Below, piece by piece: positions 1 to 10,252 of a stretch of 64,000 bases of DNA. Made by a program: the position numbers and the translations under genes. How positions within the stretch are numbered: the stretch's first letter is position 1; each line of letters begins with the position of its first letter. Source of the DNA: Erinaceus europaeus (lineage: Eukaryota; Chordata; Mammalia; Eulipotyphla; Erinaceidae); assembly GCF_950295315.1 (NCBI RefSeq), contig NC_080171.1:111121593-111185592 (forward strand), read 5' to 3'. The notes beneath the pieces are model-generated. The model made no database searches. It had not been told where the DNA came from and saw only the letters and a program-made list of their open reading frames with translations.

Positions 1-37
1 AACGCTGTTTTTATTCCCCAGGACCACATAAAAAAAA

Positions 38-75
38 GAAGGGAGGAAGGAAGGAAGGAAGAAGGAAGGAAGAAT
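38..75. repeat. (GGAA)n microsatellite
   Basis: Short purine-only tract of gga/aga units following an A-run. It may be the tail of a SINE that lies off the left edge, since A-rich tails in this window often expand this way. Confidence 0.8.
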
Positions 76-278
76 ATGAAGATAAATTATGTCTCTGATT
101 GTTCTTACTACTTGTCACATTGTGTCTGACTCTCAATCAGTGATCCTGACAAAGCACTTTGAACTCATCCAGAAAAAGTTGATGAGGTAGATCTCAGACA
201 CTTTCCCTCAATGACTTTCTGGGAGCTCAAATGACAGTTCTTTCAACAATATGGGGGATATTTTTAGAGGATGTAGTT

Positions 279-437
279 TTTTTTTAAGAATATATTTATT
301 TATTCATGAGAGAGATAAGAGAGAGAGAGAGAAAGAACCAGATATCACTCTGGTACATGTGCTGCCAGGAATTGAACTTGGTACCTCATGGTTTAGAGTC
401 CAATGCTTTATCCACTGCGCCACCTGCTGGACCACAT
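279..437 (-). mobile_element. SINE-D copy with 9-bp target duplication
   Basis: Read on the minus strand it has a tRNA-like head (ggtggcgcagtggataaagc), a B-box-like gttcaattcc, a CT-rich part and an A/T-rich tail. Perfect 9-bp direct repeats gatgtagtt flank it at 270-278 and 438-446, so both ends of the insertion are defined. The open frames running through it are translations of the SINE and are not genes. Confidence 0.85.
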
Positions 438-629
438 GATGTAGTTACACAACAAAGAGTGTTGTATAACCTTTTTGTACACATGATATAGAAAGTCTGT
501 TGGGATTCAGTGCAATGTGTAAGGAAACAAAAATCTGTTAATTCAAAAAGAATGCCATTGAAAAAACTAATTTAATTAAAGGAGCCCTGGAGGCAAAATG
601 AAGTTCACCTTTGAGATAAAGAATGCTCC

Positions 630-856
630 TGGGAAGCCAGGTGGTGGAGCAATGGGTTGAACACACATGTTACAATGCGCAAGGACCCTGGTTTGAGCCT
701 ACAGTCCCCACCTTTGAAGGGAAAGCTTCATGCATGGTGAAGCAGGGTTGCAGGTGTCTCTCTGCCTTTCTTCCTCTCAATTCCTCTCTGCCTTTCTTCC
801 TCTCAATTCCTCTCATTTTCTCTCTGTCTCTAATAAATAAAGATAATAATAATGAG
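630..856 (+). mobile_element. SINE-C copy with internal 26-bp duplication
   Basis: The head caatgggttgaacacaca is followed by a B-box-like ggtttgagcc, the cccacctttgaaggg region and a pyrimidine-rich body, then an aataaataaagataataat tail. Inside the CT-rich body a 26-bp unit is repeated exactly (759-784 and 785-810). The tail runs directly into the polypurine tract that follows. Confidence 0.85.
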
Positions 857-1096
857 AAGGAGGAGGAAGAGAACGAGAAGGAGGAGAAAGAGAAGGGGAG
901 AGGGAGACAAGGAGAAGAAGGAGGAGAATAAAAGGAGAAGGAGAAGGAGGAGAAGGAGGAGGAGGAGGAGGAGAAGGAGGAGGAGGAGAAGGAGAAGGAG
1001 AAGGAGAAGGAGAAGGAGAAGGAGAAGGAGAAGGAGAAGGAGAAGGAGAAGGAGAAGGAGAAGGAGAAGGAGAAGGAGAAGGAGAAGGAGAAGAAT
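857..1096. repeat. Polypurine (GGAGAA)n tract
   Basis: About 240 bp with almost no pyrimidines on the plus strand, settling into a regular gga/gaa pattern after about 980. It appears to have grown from the tail of the preceding SINE. In frame it encodes only runs of arginine or of glutamate/glycine, so the open frame through it is low complexity, not a gene. Long polypurine mirror repeats like this can form triplex DNA. Confidence 0.95.
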
Positions 1097-1097
1097 T

Positions 1098-1948
1098 ATC
1101 CTAGGGAGGAATCTGGTCTGTGAAGAGAATCAGTTTTCATGCTTCCAATTTTACCCCCTTGTCCTAACCCCCCCAACCCCCAACTGATTTCCTCCTTTTT
1201 CTTCTTAGAGAGGAGGAACTTATTTCACAGAAATTGGCTCTCCTTTCTTCTTTCCAAATTTCTCTGTGTTAGAAGACTATTTAAGGGCATCATTTCCTCT
1301 GGCAAGATAACTCATCTAGATAGTGTGCCTGCTTTGTCATGCACAAGACCCAAGTCTGAGGAAGCCTCAGTACTATGATATCTACCCTAACCCCCCTAAT
1401 CTCAGCCTTTACCTGAAAAAGTCATATGGGAGCAGTGAATCCCTGACACTGACAAAGAAAGGGAGCTGAGAAAGAGAGAAAGAAAGGAAGGAAGGAAGGA
1501 AGGAAGGAAGGAGAAAAAAGAAGAGAGGAGAGAAGAGAAAAGAAGAGAAGGAAAGAGAATATATAATCACAGAAAATTCTCTTTGAACCCGGGCCTGTAA
1601 TTATAGTTACTTTCTCCAACCTTCTTTTGCAGCTCAGGCCATTGTCACAGTGTCTTACCTAAATCCTAATTTCTATACTCTAACACTTAGGAAGAGCAAG
1701 ACCTAGTTTTCCAGGGAGTAGTAAACACAAACTCTGAACTGATGTGAGTATATTTAGACTCAGAACTTAGTGGGGGCAAGTATGTCAGAGGATATATACT
1801 ATTCTTCTCCTTTCACTGTAGACCCAGTGGTTCTGGAACTCTAGGTTATTTCTAGGGTTATTTTCCTAGCTTTTTAAATATACACTTTAACTCAACAATT
1901 GCCTGCAGCCTCACATTGATTATTTTCTGATAAGGAAAGTTCCCTGGA
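1098..1948. other. Unassigned; one purine-rich tract
   Basis: Apart from the purine tract at 1455-1558 I see no gene, SINE or L1 here. The short open frames lack recognisable domains. Confidence 0.5.
1455..1558. repeat. (GGAA)n / (GAAA)n purine tract
   Basis: Imperfect gaaag, ggaa and gaga units over about 100 bp. No SINE head is recognisable on either side. Confidence 0.85.
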
Positions 1949-1964
1949 AGAAGGTCTCTTCAAG

Positions 1965-3056
1965 AGTGACATAATTTAATGATGGCCCTTTTGGTCACTA
2001 CCAGGCCACTCCATCCTTTGAAGTCTTAGTTAGGGAATTCTGGGATTCCCATACATATATGATGTGCCTAGACCTCTGACAGATCCCTCTCTCCACCATC
2101 ACTGGTCATCTCGCTCATAGACAGCATCATAAACCCTCTTGTGGGCCTCTACGGGACCTTGCCCTCAATGTAGAACAACTGTCCCACTCTCCAAAGGGAG
2201 CTTGGGTGAACATTCTCTGCCATTCGAGTGAGACTGGTCCTGAAATGAGTGCAGCCTAGAATATTCCTAGCTATGACCATGGACTGCAAGCTCAGACTTA
2301 CAGGGATGCAGAGGTTGTACAGGCTCCTGTGCTAAGTGTGAATAGACATGGGCCCTAGGTCAGATCAATGGGTTTTACAGTTAATGGTATTTATATACTT
2401 CCCCCATATTTGGGAGCTATTCTGTGCCCTGATCCAGCTTACTAGTCCTATTCCGAACTCTGACACCATCTTCCTAGGCAATTCTTTCAGCCCACCTGCA
2501 TGTCAGCTATCAGGCTCAGGTGTAAATTAGGAAAGTCATGGGCCCGTTTGAACATATGTAAAATAAATTTCCTAGCTTCTTCCACCATGAAGACCCCAAA
2601 TCTCATCTGCTATATTCTTACCTTAGGTTACTGATTACTAAGCAATTTGTTCTGCTTTATATCTTAATGCTTTTCAGCCACCAAATTGCAGACGCTACCA
2701 TAATGCCAACCTGACTTCCCTGGGCAGATAACCTCACCAGTGTGTTCTGGAATCTCACCTCCCCAGAGTCCTACCCCACTAGGGAAAGATAGGAACAGGC
2801 TTGGGGTATGGATTGACTTGCCAACTCCCAAGTCCAGTGTTGAAGTAATTACAGAAGCCAGACCTCCCTCCTTCGGCACCCCATAATGATCCTGGGTTCA
2901 TATTCCCAAAAGGATAAAGAATAGGGGATCTTCCAATGGAGGGGATGGGATGTGGTACTCTGATGGTGGGAATTACATGGAATTGTACCCCTCTTATCCC
3001 ACAATCTTGATGATCATTATTAATTCACCAGTAAAAATATAAAAATAAATAAGTAA
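1965..3056 (+). mobile_element. R3 repeat copy, 1.1 kb, with 16-bp target duplication
   Basis: It shares long stretches with the copies at 10253, 18210, 22668, 34232, 45828 and 52975, for example ccccactagggaaagata, agaagccagacctccctcc and the 3' block gtacccctcttatcc. It ends in an A-rich tail (aaaaataaataagtaaa). Direct repeats agaaggtctcttcaag (1949-1964) and agaaggtcttttcaag (3057-3072), differing at one base, flank it. No coding frame of note is present. Confidence 0.85.
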
Positions 3057-4065
3057 AGAAGGTCTTTTCAAGTGGTGCTGGGAAAATTGGACAGCCATAT
3101 GTAGAAAAATGAAACTAGACCACCACTTAGCACCATACACCAAGGTAATAAAAATGGATTAAAGATCTAGATATTAGACCAGAAACCCTAAAATTTATAG
3201 AAGGAAGTGCTGGTAAAACTTTGCAGGACCTTCACATCAAAGGCATGTTTGGAGACTCCTGGGCATGAGAAAGGAAAAAAAAGAGTAAATAAATGGAATT
3301 ACAAGAAACTAAAAATCTGTATGCATCAAAAACAAACTACACAGGGAAATAAGTAAATTGGAGAAGACATTTATACATCACACATCAGACAAATGACCGA
3401 TATCAAACATTTATACAGAATTGCTACAGATCTACAAAAAAAAAAAAGCAAAAATAACCCAATTGAAAAATGGGCCAAAGAACTAAACAGACAGATTTCT
3501 AAAGAAGAAATGCACATGGCCCACAGACACAGGAAGAAATGCCCCACCTTATTTATTATTAGAGATTCCATCTCACACTTGAGTGGAAGCAGCCTAAATG
3601 CTTATCATCAGATGACTGGTTAAAGAAGTTATGGGGTATATAGCCCACTATTACTATTACTATTACTATTACTATTACTATTACTATTACTATTACTATT
3701 ACTATTACTATTACTATTACTATTACTCTGAGACCAAAAATGATGATATTGTGTCCTTTGGGACAAAAATGAATGGATCTAGAGGTGATGATGTTTAGAG
3801 AAATAAGTAAAGAAATGAAAGACAACTACCAGATGGTTTCACTCACATGTGGAATCTAGAGTCTGATTTACATGAACTTGCAAAAAACATAAACCAGAAG
3901 CAAGTATATTATTTCTAAGACTTGTGAGAAGTATGGTGGTTATCTTTATGAACTGGGAGGCTCAGGATACAGAACTTTAGTGGTGGGTGTGGTATAAACT
4001 ATACATTGTAATCTTACAGTCTTGTAGCATACAACTAATAATAAATTTTTTTTTGGGAAAAAAAA
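3057..4065 (+). mobile_element. L1 fragment: end of ORF2 plus 3'UTR
   Basis: The nucleotide order matches the end of a placental L1 ORF2: gtggtgctgggaaaattgg, then aaaaatggattaaagatct. Translation near 3390-3620 gives an ORF2-like C-terminal stretch including NNPIEKWAKELNRQISKEE. The 3'UTR-like part continues to an A-rich end near 4065. An expanded hexanucleotide repeat interrupts it at 3645-3727. It is 5'-truncated and broken by stops, so it is a dead copy. Confidence 0.85.
3645..3727. repeat. (ACTATT)n hexanucleotide repeat inside L1
   Basis: About 13 near-perfect actatt units. The reverse frame reads as alternating Val-Ile and is not a gene. The tract lies at the junction between the ORF2 remnant and the 3'UTR part of the surrounding L1. 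Confidence 0.95.
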
Positions 4066-4398
4066 AAAGGAAGAGGCCTCTTATGCTAGAAATGGTCAAG
4101 TGGAGAAGCCCAAACTACTCTTCCATGTGTCCTGAGTCAGCACAAATTACTGAAAGATTTGCACAGATGAGAACCACTCCAGAAAGATTGCCAGAAGCTC
4201 TCAAAGTGACTCCCGTCTCCCTCTCCCACCAGTTATTGGATATGCAGAGTAACATGGGGCAGAATTACAGTAAATTTTCCTATATATGTAACTATATGTA
4301 ACTACAGCTGTAGCTATTCTTCAGAGTGGTGTCATTATCAGAATAAATCAGCACAACTCTTAACACCTGATATAATCCTCGAAGTCTGAAGAGCGTCT
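4066..4398. other. Unassigned
   Basis: No repeat or gene recognised. It contains a short duplication near 4280-4300 (atatgtaacta twice). Confidence 0.4.
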
Positions 4399-4485
4399 TT
4401 TTATTTTTTTAACTTTTTGCCACCAGGGGTAGTGCTGTGGCCTCAATGCCTGCATGAAGAATCTACCACTCCAAGTGGTCTTTTT

Positions 4486-4648
4486 AAAAAAATAATTATG
4501 TATGTATGTATGTATGTATGAATGAGAGGGATAGGAGGAGAGAGAAAGGACCAGACATCACTTTGGTATATGTGCTGCCAGAGATTGAACTCAGGACCCC
4601 ATGCTTGAGAGTCCAACTCTTTATCTACTGCACCACTTCTTGGACCAC
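4486..4648 (-). mobile_element. SINE-D inserted into the older SINE
   Basis: The minus-strand head reads gtggtgcagtagataaagag, with a B-box-like gagttcaatctc. The tail contains (TATG)n at about 4498-4520. A perfect 15-bp duplication ccaagtggtcttttt flanks it (4471-4485 and 4649-4663), showing insertion into the body of the surrounding SINE. Confidence 0.9.
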
Positions 4649-4697
4649 CCAAGTGGTCTTTTTTTTTTTTTTGTAGAGATGCAGCAAATCAAGAAGG

Positions 4698-4718
4698 GGA
4701 GAGGGAGAGAGAGAGAGA

Positions 4719-4810
<92 letters not shown>

Positions 4811-4822
4811 AGAGAGGCACTT
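4698..4822. repeat. (GA)n microsatellite
   Basis: Roughly 125 bp of nearly pure ga dinucleotides, expanded from the CT-rich body of the minus-strand SINE around it. Confidence 0.95.
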
Positions 4823-4939
4823 GTAGCTCTAATGGCTATGAAACTTCCTTCTCTGCCAGTGGGGACCAGGGACTTGAACCAGGGTCCTGGTGCATGGCAA
4901 CATGTGAGTTATAACTGGTGTGCCACAACCAGGCCCCAA

Positions 4940-5570
4940 GAATACCTTTTCTTGCAGGCAAATAGCATAATGGTTATGTGGAGAGACTCATACTTGAGGT
5001 TCTGAAGTCCAATTCCAATATTTTATGTACAGAATGATCTCTATAGAGAAAACATACAGGCTTTTTGGTATGAACTCCATGAGATCTCAAAGAACTGTTG
5101 CACGAGAGTGGAGGTATATGAGTAGGGAAGATGTTTGTTATGCAACTCAGCTTCTTCATTAGGTCACCTCTGATGGTAAGGCTTGGTGTGCTTAATTAGG
5201 ATATAGCAGGCCTAAAAGAAACACTAGTTCCTTCCAAAAAAGAGCTGAGGTGACGAACTGGAAGTCAATTAGGACAAGATAACGTCATGGCTTCTAGCAC
5301 AGGTAGGTTGTCTCTAATAAGATGATCTAATTTTGTTTTCCCTGGGGCAGGTCTAGAGTTGGGCTACATACCAGAATAAGATAAGTTCTTCTGGTGTTTG
5401 GCCTTTATTATAAAGTCTCCAACCAGCCAGTCACTCTCTACACGCCTTCATAATCAGAGAGGACTAACTCCCTCTCTCCTTCATGTAACTCATACCCACT
5501 CCCCCCTCGCCACAGTTCCACACTGCTTGGCTATTAAGCAATGAGCTGAAAGTCTTCTGAACCAGTGGCA
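4940..5570. other. Unassigned
   Basis: No SINE, L1 or coding frame that I can support; mixed unique-looking sequence. Confidence 0.4.
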
Positions 5571-5705
5571 CCCATTCTCTCTGTTATGTCAAATAAAATA
5601 GAAAGAAAAAAAAGTGGAAAAATGGCTGCTGGGAGTGGTGCTGGCACTGAACCCCTGCAATTACTCTGGTGGCAATAAAAAAATAAAAATAACATAAAAT
5701 AAATC
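5571..5705 (+). mobile_element. SINE 3' part, head missing
   Basis: Contains the 3' extension typical of long SINE-A (aatggctgctgggagtggtg, then a degenerate form of cagcaataaccctggaggcaa) and an A-rich end. The tRNA-like head is absent or unrecognisable. Confidence 0.65.
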
Positions 5706-6303
5706 ACAAAACATCCACTAAATACAATATTCAGTGTGCACTTTGGGAAGCAAAATTACAACAGTATCCGAAAATTGAAACTGAAATATGTGTTTAGCAT
5801 AGTAGCAAAGTATGATGTCCAAAACCAGTCAGGCCTCCAGGCATCTGCAATCAGTATTGTGTGGATGGTTAAACCCACCACTTAGATCTCTGTCAGGTTA
5901 CAGAATTGTGAGAGATAGTCAACAGTTTTGTCATGCAAAGCTTCTACTTTTATGGTGATTTGTTACATAGAAATAGTAAATATTTTCATAATTTTTAAAA
6001 CTAGTAGCAGCACGTGAACAGATTCACTTCTTACTTATTTACTTATTTACTTCTAATAGTGTCACGTCATCAGGAGACAAGGAGAGAACTGGGCATTTGG
6101 ATCTTCTTATTTAATACTAAAACGTTTGAACTTGAGAGAATGAAGCTGTATTCATCTAAAAATGTTGTTTGTCTCTACTTTTGGCATTCTTAAGAAAACG
6201 CTCTCTGTGTGTGTGTGTGTGAGTGTGTGTCTCTGTCTCTCTTTCTCGCCATATAAAAGGCTTAGTCACAAATATAGACTGATGATATGGTGTGGTTTTG
6301 CCA
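5706..6303. other. Unassigned; short (GT)n
   Basis: A (gt)n run at about 6204-6228 is followed by ctctctttctc. Otherwise no feature seen. Confidence 0.4.
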
Positions 6304-6318
6304 TTAATGTGATTATCT

Positions 6319-6603
6319 TTTTTTAAAAATTATTTATTTCCCCTTTTGTTGCCCTTGTTTTATTGTTGTTGTTGTTATTGTTGATGATCATGTCGTCACT
6401 GTTGGGTAGGACAGAGAGAAATGGAGAGAGGAAGGGAAGACAGAAAGGGAGAGAGAAAAATAGACACCTGCAGACCTGCTTCACCGCCTGTGAAGTGACT
6501 CCCCTGCAGGTGGGGAGCCAGGGCTCTAACTGGGATCCTTACACTGGTCCTTGTGCTTTGTGCCACATGCACTTAACTCACTGCGCTACCGCCTGACCCC
6601 CAG
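6319..6603 (-). mobile_element. SINE-A, short form, 15-bp target duplication
   Basis: Starts at the left with the T-rich complement of the tail and the ccccttttgttgcccttg block, and ends at the right with the tRNA-like head (cttaactcactgcgctaccgc). Perfect ttaatgtgattatct repeats at 6304-6318 and 6604-6618. Confidence 0.95.
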
Positions 6604-6618
6604 TTAATGTGATTATCT

Positions 6619-7150
6619 AAAAAGATGAACTACTTTTGATAAAATCCCCGGTAAAACAGAGTAAGTCTTCTTCCTGATTACAGGATATGTACATTCTTAG
6701 AAATTCAGTGAATTTTTCCTAGGCCAAAATAAAATCTCTCTTAGAGTTGTATGCATAGAGTTAGGTTTTGTGTTCAGTGAGTCATGAACAGGTTTCTCCA
6801 TCTATGTAAAAGTACAAAAAAAAATCATGTGGGATGAGGGGCAATTTCTATTTGGTGGGATAGTTAGTATCCTGTCTTCTCCCTACCAAACGCCAGAAAC
6901 ATCCTCAATCACTATCAGCATGACAATCAGGCAAACTCAGACAGAAGCTTATCTTATAAAGGTGGGGTTACAATACAAATGGATGCTTAACTTCTCAGTA
7001 TTCTTTTTGTTAAAATCAGAGTGCTGATTAAGAAGTGATGGAATCCTCAAAATTGGAATAGAGACATATGAACAGATGTACAGTGGGGACCTCTGCTCCT
7101 AAAAGCCACCAAGTCCTTCCCAGTTATACAGAGAGGGATTTAGTAGAATC
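6619..7150. other. Unassigned
   Basis: Nothing recognisable on either strand. Confidence 0.4.
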
Positions 7151-7159
7151 ATATGAGAT

Positions 7160-7395
7160 GTACTCCTCAGAAAGCCCTGGCAGGTCTGCAGGTATCTTTC
7201 TCTCTCTCTCTCTCTCTGCCTCTCTCTCTCTCTTTCTCTCTCTCTCTCATCCCTTTCTCCCCTATCAATTTTTTTGTTTGTTTGCTGTCCTATCAAATAA
7301 AATAGAAGAGGGGGAAGAAGAAAAAAAATGGCCACTGGGAGCAGTGAGTTTGTAGTGCCAGCACTGAGCAATAACCCTGGTAAGAAAAAAAAAAA
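7160..7395 (+). mobile_element. SINE-A body and 3' extension, poor head
   Basis: ggcaggtctgcaggtatc is followed by a long (CT)n expansion (7197-7250), tgtcctatcaaataaaatag, and the extension gggagcagtgagttt through gagcaataaccctgg to an A-run. The upstream head is degenerate. Confidence 0.8.
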
Positions 7396-7396
7396 G

Positions 7397-7595
7397 GCAG
7401 GGGTAGATAAGCATAATGGTTATTCAAAAAGACTCTCATGTCTGAGGCTCCATCAAATCCTAGATTCAATCTTCAGCACCACCATAAGCCAGAGCTGAGC
7501 AGTGCTCTGGTTAAAAAAAATAATAAAAATAAAATAAAATAAAAAATAAAAATTATTTAAAAAAATAAAGAAAAGAAAAGAAAAATAGAGAGAAA
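7397..7595 (+). mobile_element. SINE-B copy
   Basis: The head ggggtagataagcataatgg is followed by ctctcatgtctgaggctcc, caccaccataagccagagc and gagcagtgctctgg, then an A-rich tail with aaaat repeats. It sits directly behind the tail of the preceding SINE-A, in the same orientation. Confidence 0.85.
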
Positions 7596-7716
7596 GAACT
7601 GCTGCTACCTGACTATACCAATCTTTTCTGAAGTCTTGGCAAAGTCAGCAATCTATAGTCCAAGGCCACACAACTCTTCCAAGAGATTTAAATCATTCCT
7701 TATAGATTCTTCTTGA

Positions 7717-7755
7717 TCTGTAGTCAGGTGCTCTACCAATGAGCTATACCCCTGC
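7717..7755 (-). pseudogene. Tailless tRNA-Cys 5'-half retrocopy
   Basis: Minus strand reads from the acceptor end through an A box (tatagctcattggtagagc) to the anticodon arm (ctgactacaga), then stops. This matches the 5' half of mammalian tRNA-Cys closely, from memory of that tRNA. There is no T arm, no SINE body and no A tail. Near-identical 14-bp repeats flank it: tagattcttcttga (7703-7716) and tagattctccttga (7756-7769). It looks like reverse-transcribed truncated tRNA and cannot be a functional tRNA gene. Confidence 0.75.
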
Positions 7756-7769
7756 TAGATTCTCCTTGA

Positions 7770-9316
7770 ACAAACCAGTGGGCCCTTGGGAAGCTTAAGA
7801 ACACTGTCTCTCAGGTTCAGTCAGTGAGAGTCAAAGATAGAGAAGAGATTATATGGAGAAAACTGTGGATATAGTTTAAGGAAATAAATCCCACTGAGAA
7901 TATACAGAAAACCCACATGCTTCTTAAAAAACATACCAGCAGAAATCCTGCCAACTTGGACTAAATAAAACAGATAGCACAAAATGGATGAATTTACTCA
8001 GCTATAAATACATGTTTCCTTCTGTGGAAAAAAAGAGCCTTACTCTAGGCTAATCCAAGAGCCTACAGAAGAGAGACAAAAGAAATGCCCAGAGACACGG
8101 ATTTCTAGTCTTTAATGTCCAGTGAACTTTGTCCAACTGAGTTTCAAAACTGTTTTAAACACATTACTCCTACCTGTAATTTTAGTTATAATCTCACTCC
8201 ATGTGCCTTTTTGATTGATCCCCACTACTTCTTTCTGAACTGAAAGTTCTGTAACTCCTACTCTCTCCATTATTCCATTTGGTATGGAATAGTGCACCAC
8301 TGGGGAGTATGGGAGGGTTAGGTGCTTTGATTCTGATTTCATGAATGAAGACAATTATGCCCTGAGAGTTATACCTGGTTTACTGTACATGGGAATTTAA
8401 CATACACCTCAGCCAACCACTTAGACAGAAAGGTTTGAACTTTGGAAGTGATGATGGTCAGTCAGCTCTTTGGTACTGTAATGTATTGATACCATTGGGG
8501 CACCAATGGAGGAGAGGAACAAGTGTATTTTTCAGATAAGGAGAATGTGAATTTTGGGACTGGTGTTTGGAATGTGATGGGGTGAATTGGGATGTGATCC
8601 TTTTGATCTCTGACTCATGTTTTGCTCCCACAATTAGGAAAATTTTCTCAGCAAAAGAATTTTGCCTATAGAATTAATTTTATTAATTAGATGATGTTAA
8701 GAAAGGAACATTAACTGGGTGGATCTAATAATTACATGAGCCCTTTAAGAATAGAGTTTATCCTGCTGGAAGCATGGGCCAGAACTTAGAAGAGTCTAAT
8801 GAAAAATATGAACACACTATAACTTATTGTGAAAACAGAAGTTTCTTGCTTTCAACAGAAGCAAGAAACATGAATGGTCCCTATTAGCTGAGAAGGACCC
8901 CTGGCTGACAGAAGCAAGGAAACCAGGACATCTCTCAAACATTAACATGGAAGTCAATGCTGTCATAAACTCAAATAAGATTAGAGGACTATTCTTTGAA
9001 ACTCCTAGGTAAGAACCTAGAATACAAACACCCTGATTCAATCTGTGATAACACAAATAGAGATCATATTGAATTCACTTGAACTTCTGAGGTACAGTCC
9101 TGTAAGATGATAAATGAATGGTTTTTGAAGTCTTTAAGGGCCTCATAATTTGTTGTACAGCAGTAGAACATTTATATACCCCATAGTCACAATAAACAAT
9201 TGTCTCTTTTTTCCCCAATAAATAATCTTAACTAACGTATATATTAAAAAAAAAGCATTTGTGGAATGATTACTGAATTAATAGCACAGTAGAAAGGATA
9301 TAGAGATAGCAATTAC
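7770..9316. other. Unassigned 1.5 kb
   Basis: No SINE, L1 or gene recognised. It contains the hairpin at 8841-8869. Confidence 0.4.
8841..8869. repeat. Perfect inverted repeat, 11-bp arms
   Basis: gtttcttgctt (8841-8851) and aagcaagaaac (8859-8869) are exact reverse complements around a 7-base loop, tcaacag. No flanking mobile element is recognised. Confidence 0.9.
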
Positions 9317-9317
9317 A

Positions 9318-9342
9318 AATAATAATAATAATAATAATAATA
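9318..9342. repeat. (AAT)n microsatellite
   Basis: About eight aat units, just before the MIR fragment. Confidence 0.95.
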
Positions 9343-9344
9343 AA

Positions 9345-9500
9345 CTGACATTTATAGGACATCTGTACTCTGCCAAGTAAGCACATTGCTGAAATTATTT
9401 GAGTACTCTCCTTCAATCTCCCTGATTATCTGTGAAGATATAATATTTTTATCACTGATCCAGAGATTATGAGGATGAGCCTTGAAGAGAATACATATTG
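9345..9500 (-). mobile_element. MIR fragment
   Basis: Plus strand shows the reverse-complement MIR order: tgacatttataggacatctg, degenerate 'ctgccaagtaagcacattgc', then a decayed cacagatgag-type part and gtcaaagctat. It is old and diverged. The call rests on order of motifs recalled from the family. Confidence 0.55.
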
Positions 9501-10120
9501 TCAAAGCTATATTCAATTTCAAATATACAGCTTCCTTACCTCTTAGTTACCTGGACAATTATCAGACACATTCCCCTGATTTTCTAAAAGAACTCTTATG
9601 TATAAAGTAATTATTAGCAGTCATGTGGTATAAAATAATGCTTAATAATGGTGGGCCTTATAAGGATCCCAAGTGTCTAGCAGGTCTTACCATCTGTGTT
9701 TGTGGACTTATACTCTACGAATTTAGAATGTAGTTGGTTTGGGGTGGTCATTCCTTCCCCACCTGGCTAGACCTGGAAAGTCCTCTTCTAAGAGAAGTCC
9801 ATCCTTACATGTCTGGCAACTTGGTATTGCTTCTTAGCACTCCCACAGTGACCCCCTTCCCAGAGGGTCTGCATGCTTCAGCAGTTCCTGATGGAGTCTG
9901 CATTATTCACAGTGGTGGCCTCAAATAGCTACACATCTTCATGCTGAGTGGCTTCAAAGAAACAGGAAGCAGAAGCGGCTAGACCAGTTCAGTACTTTAT
10001 CTATAGTCTCTTGGAGAAAGTAGTTGAAAGATCTGGCCATTTCATTGCCAGAGTACTGTGGATTGGACCATATTGTTGGGGTTATCTTTGGAAAACAGTT
10101 TTTGTTATCTGAGGAACTAA
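9501..10120. other. Unassigned
   Basis: No recognisable element; short open frames only. Confidence 0.4.
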
Positions 10121-10123
10121 TCA

Positions 10124-10124
<1 letters not shown>

Positions 10125-10180
<56 letters not shown>
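10125..10180. repeat. (TG)n microsatellite
   Basis: About 28 uninterrupted tg units. Confidence 0.97.
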
Positions 10181-10181
<1 letters not shown>

Positions 10182-10252
10182 GGGGATTCTTGGGTGAGTC
10201 AAATCCAAATCATAGGTGACTATATTGCTCTTAATTTTTTGTTCTCAATGTA

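Larger units (their letters stand above)
4399..4938 (-). mobile_element. SINE-A/C copy interrupted by another SINE
   Basis: The 3' end of the SINE (minus strand) is at the left: tgccaccaggggtagtgctg, then gaagaatctaccactcc. The sequence is broken by an inserted SINE-D and a GA expansion, then resumes with ctgccagtggggaccaggg, cttgaaccagggtcc and the head ending at accaggcccc. Confidence 0.85.

Noticed and set aside
852..1187. 111-codon frame rich in arginine
   Set aside because: It is a translation of the polypurine microsatellite, with no real protein composition.
3559..3825. Alternating Val-Ile frame resembling a membrane segment
   Set aside because: Reverse-frame reading of the actatt microsatellite.
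3057..4065. Functional L1
   Set aside because: Only the end of ORF2 and the 3'UTR are present, with stops and an internal microsatellite. The other L1 pieces are also truncated.
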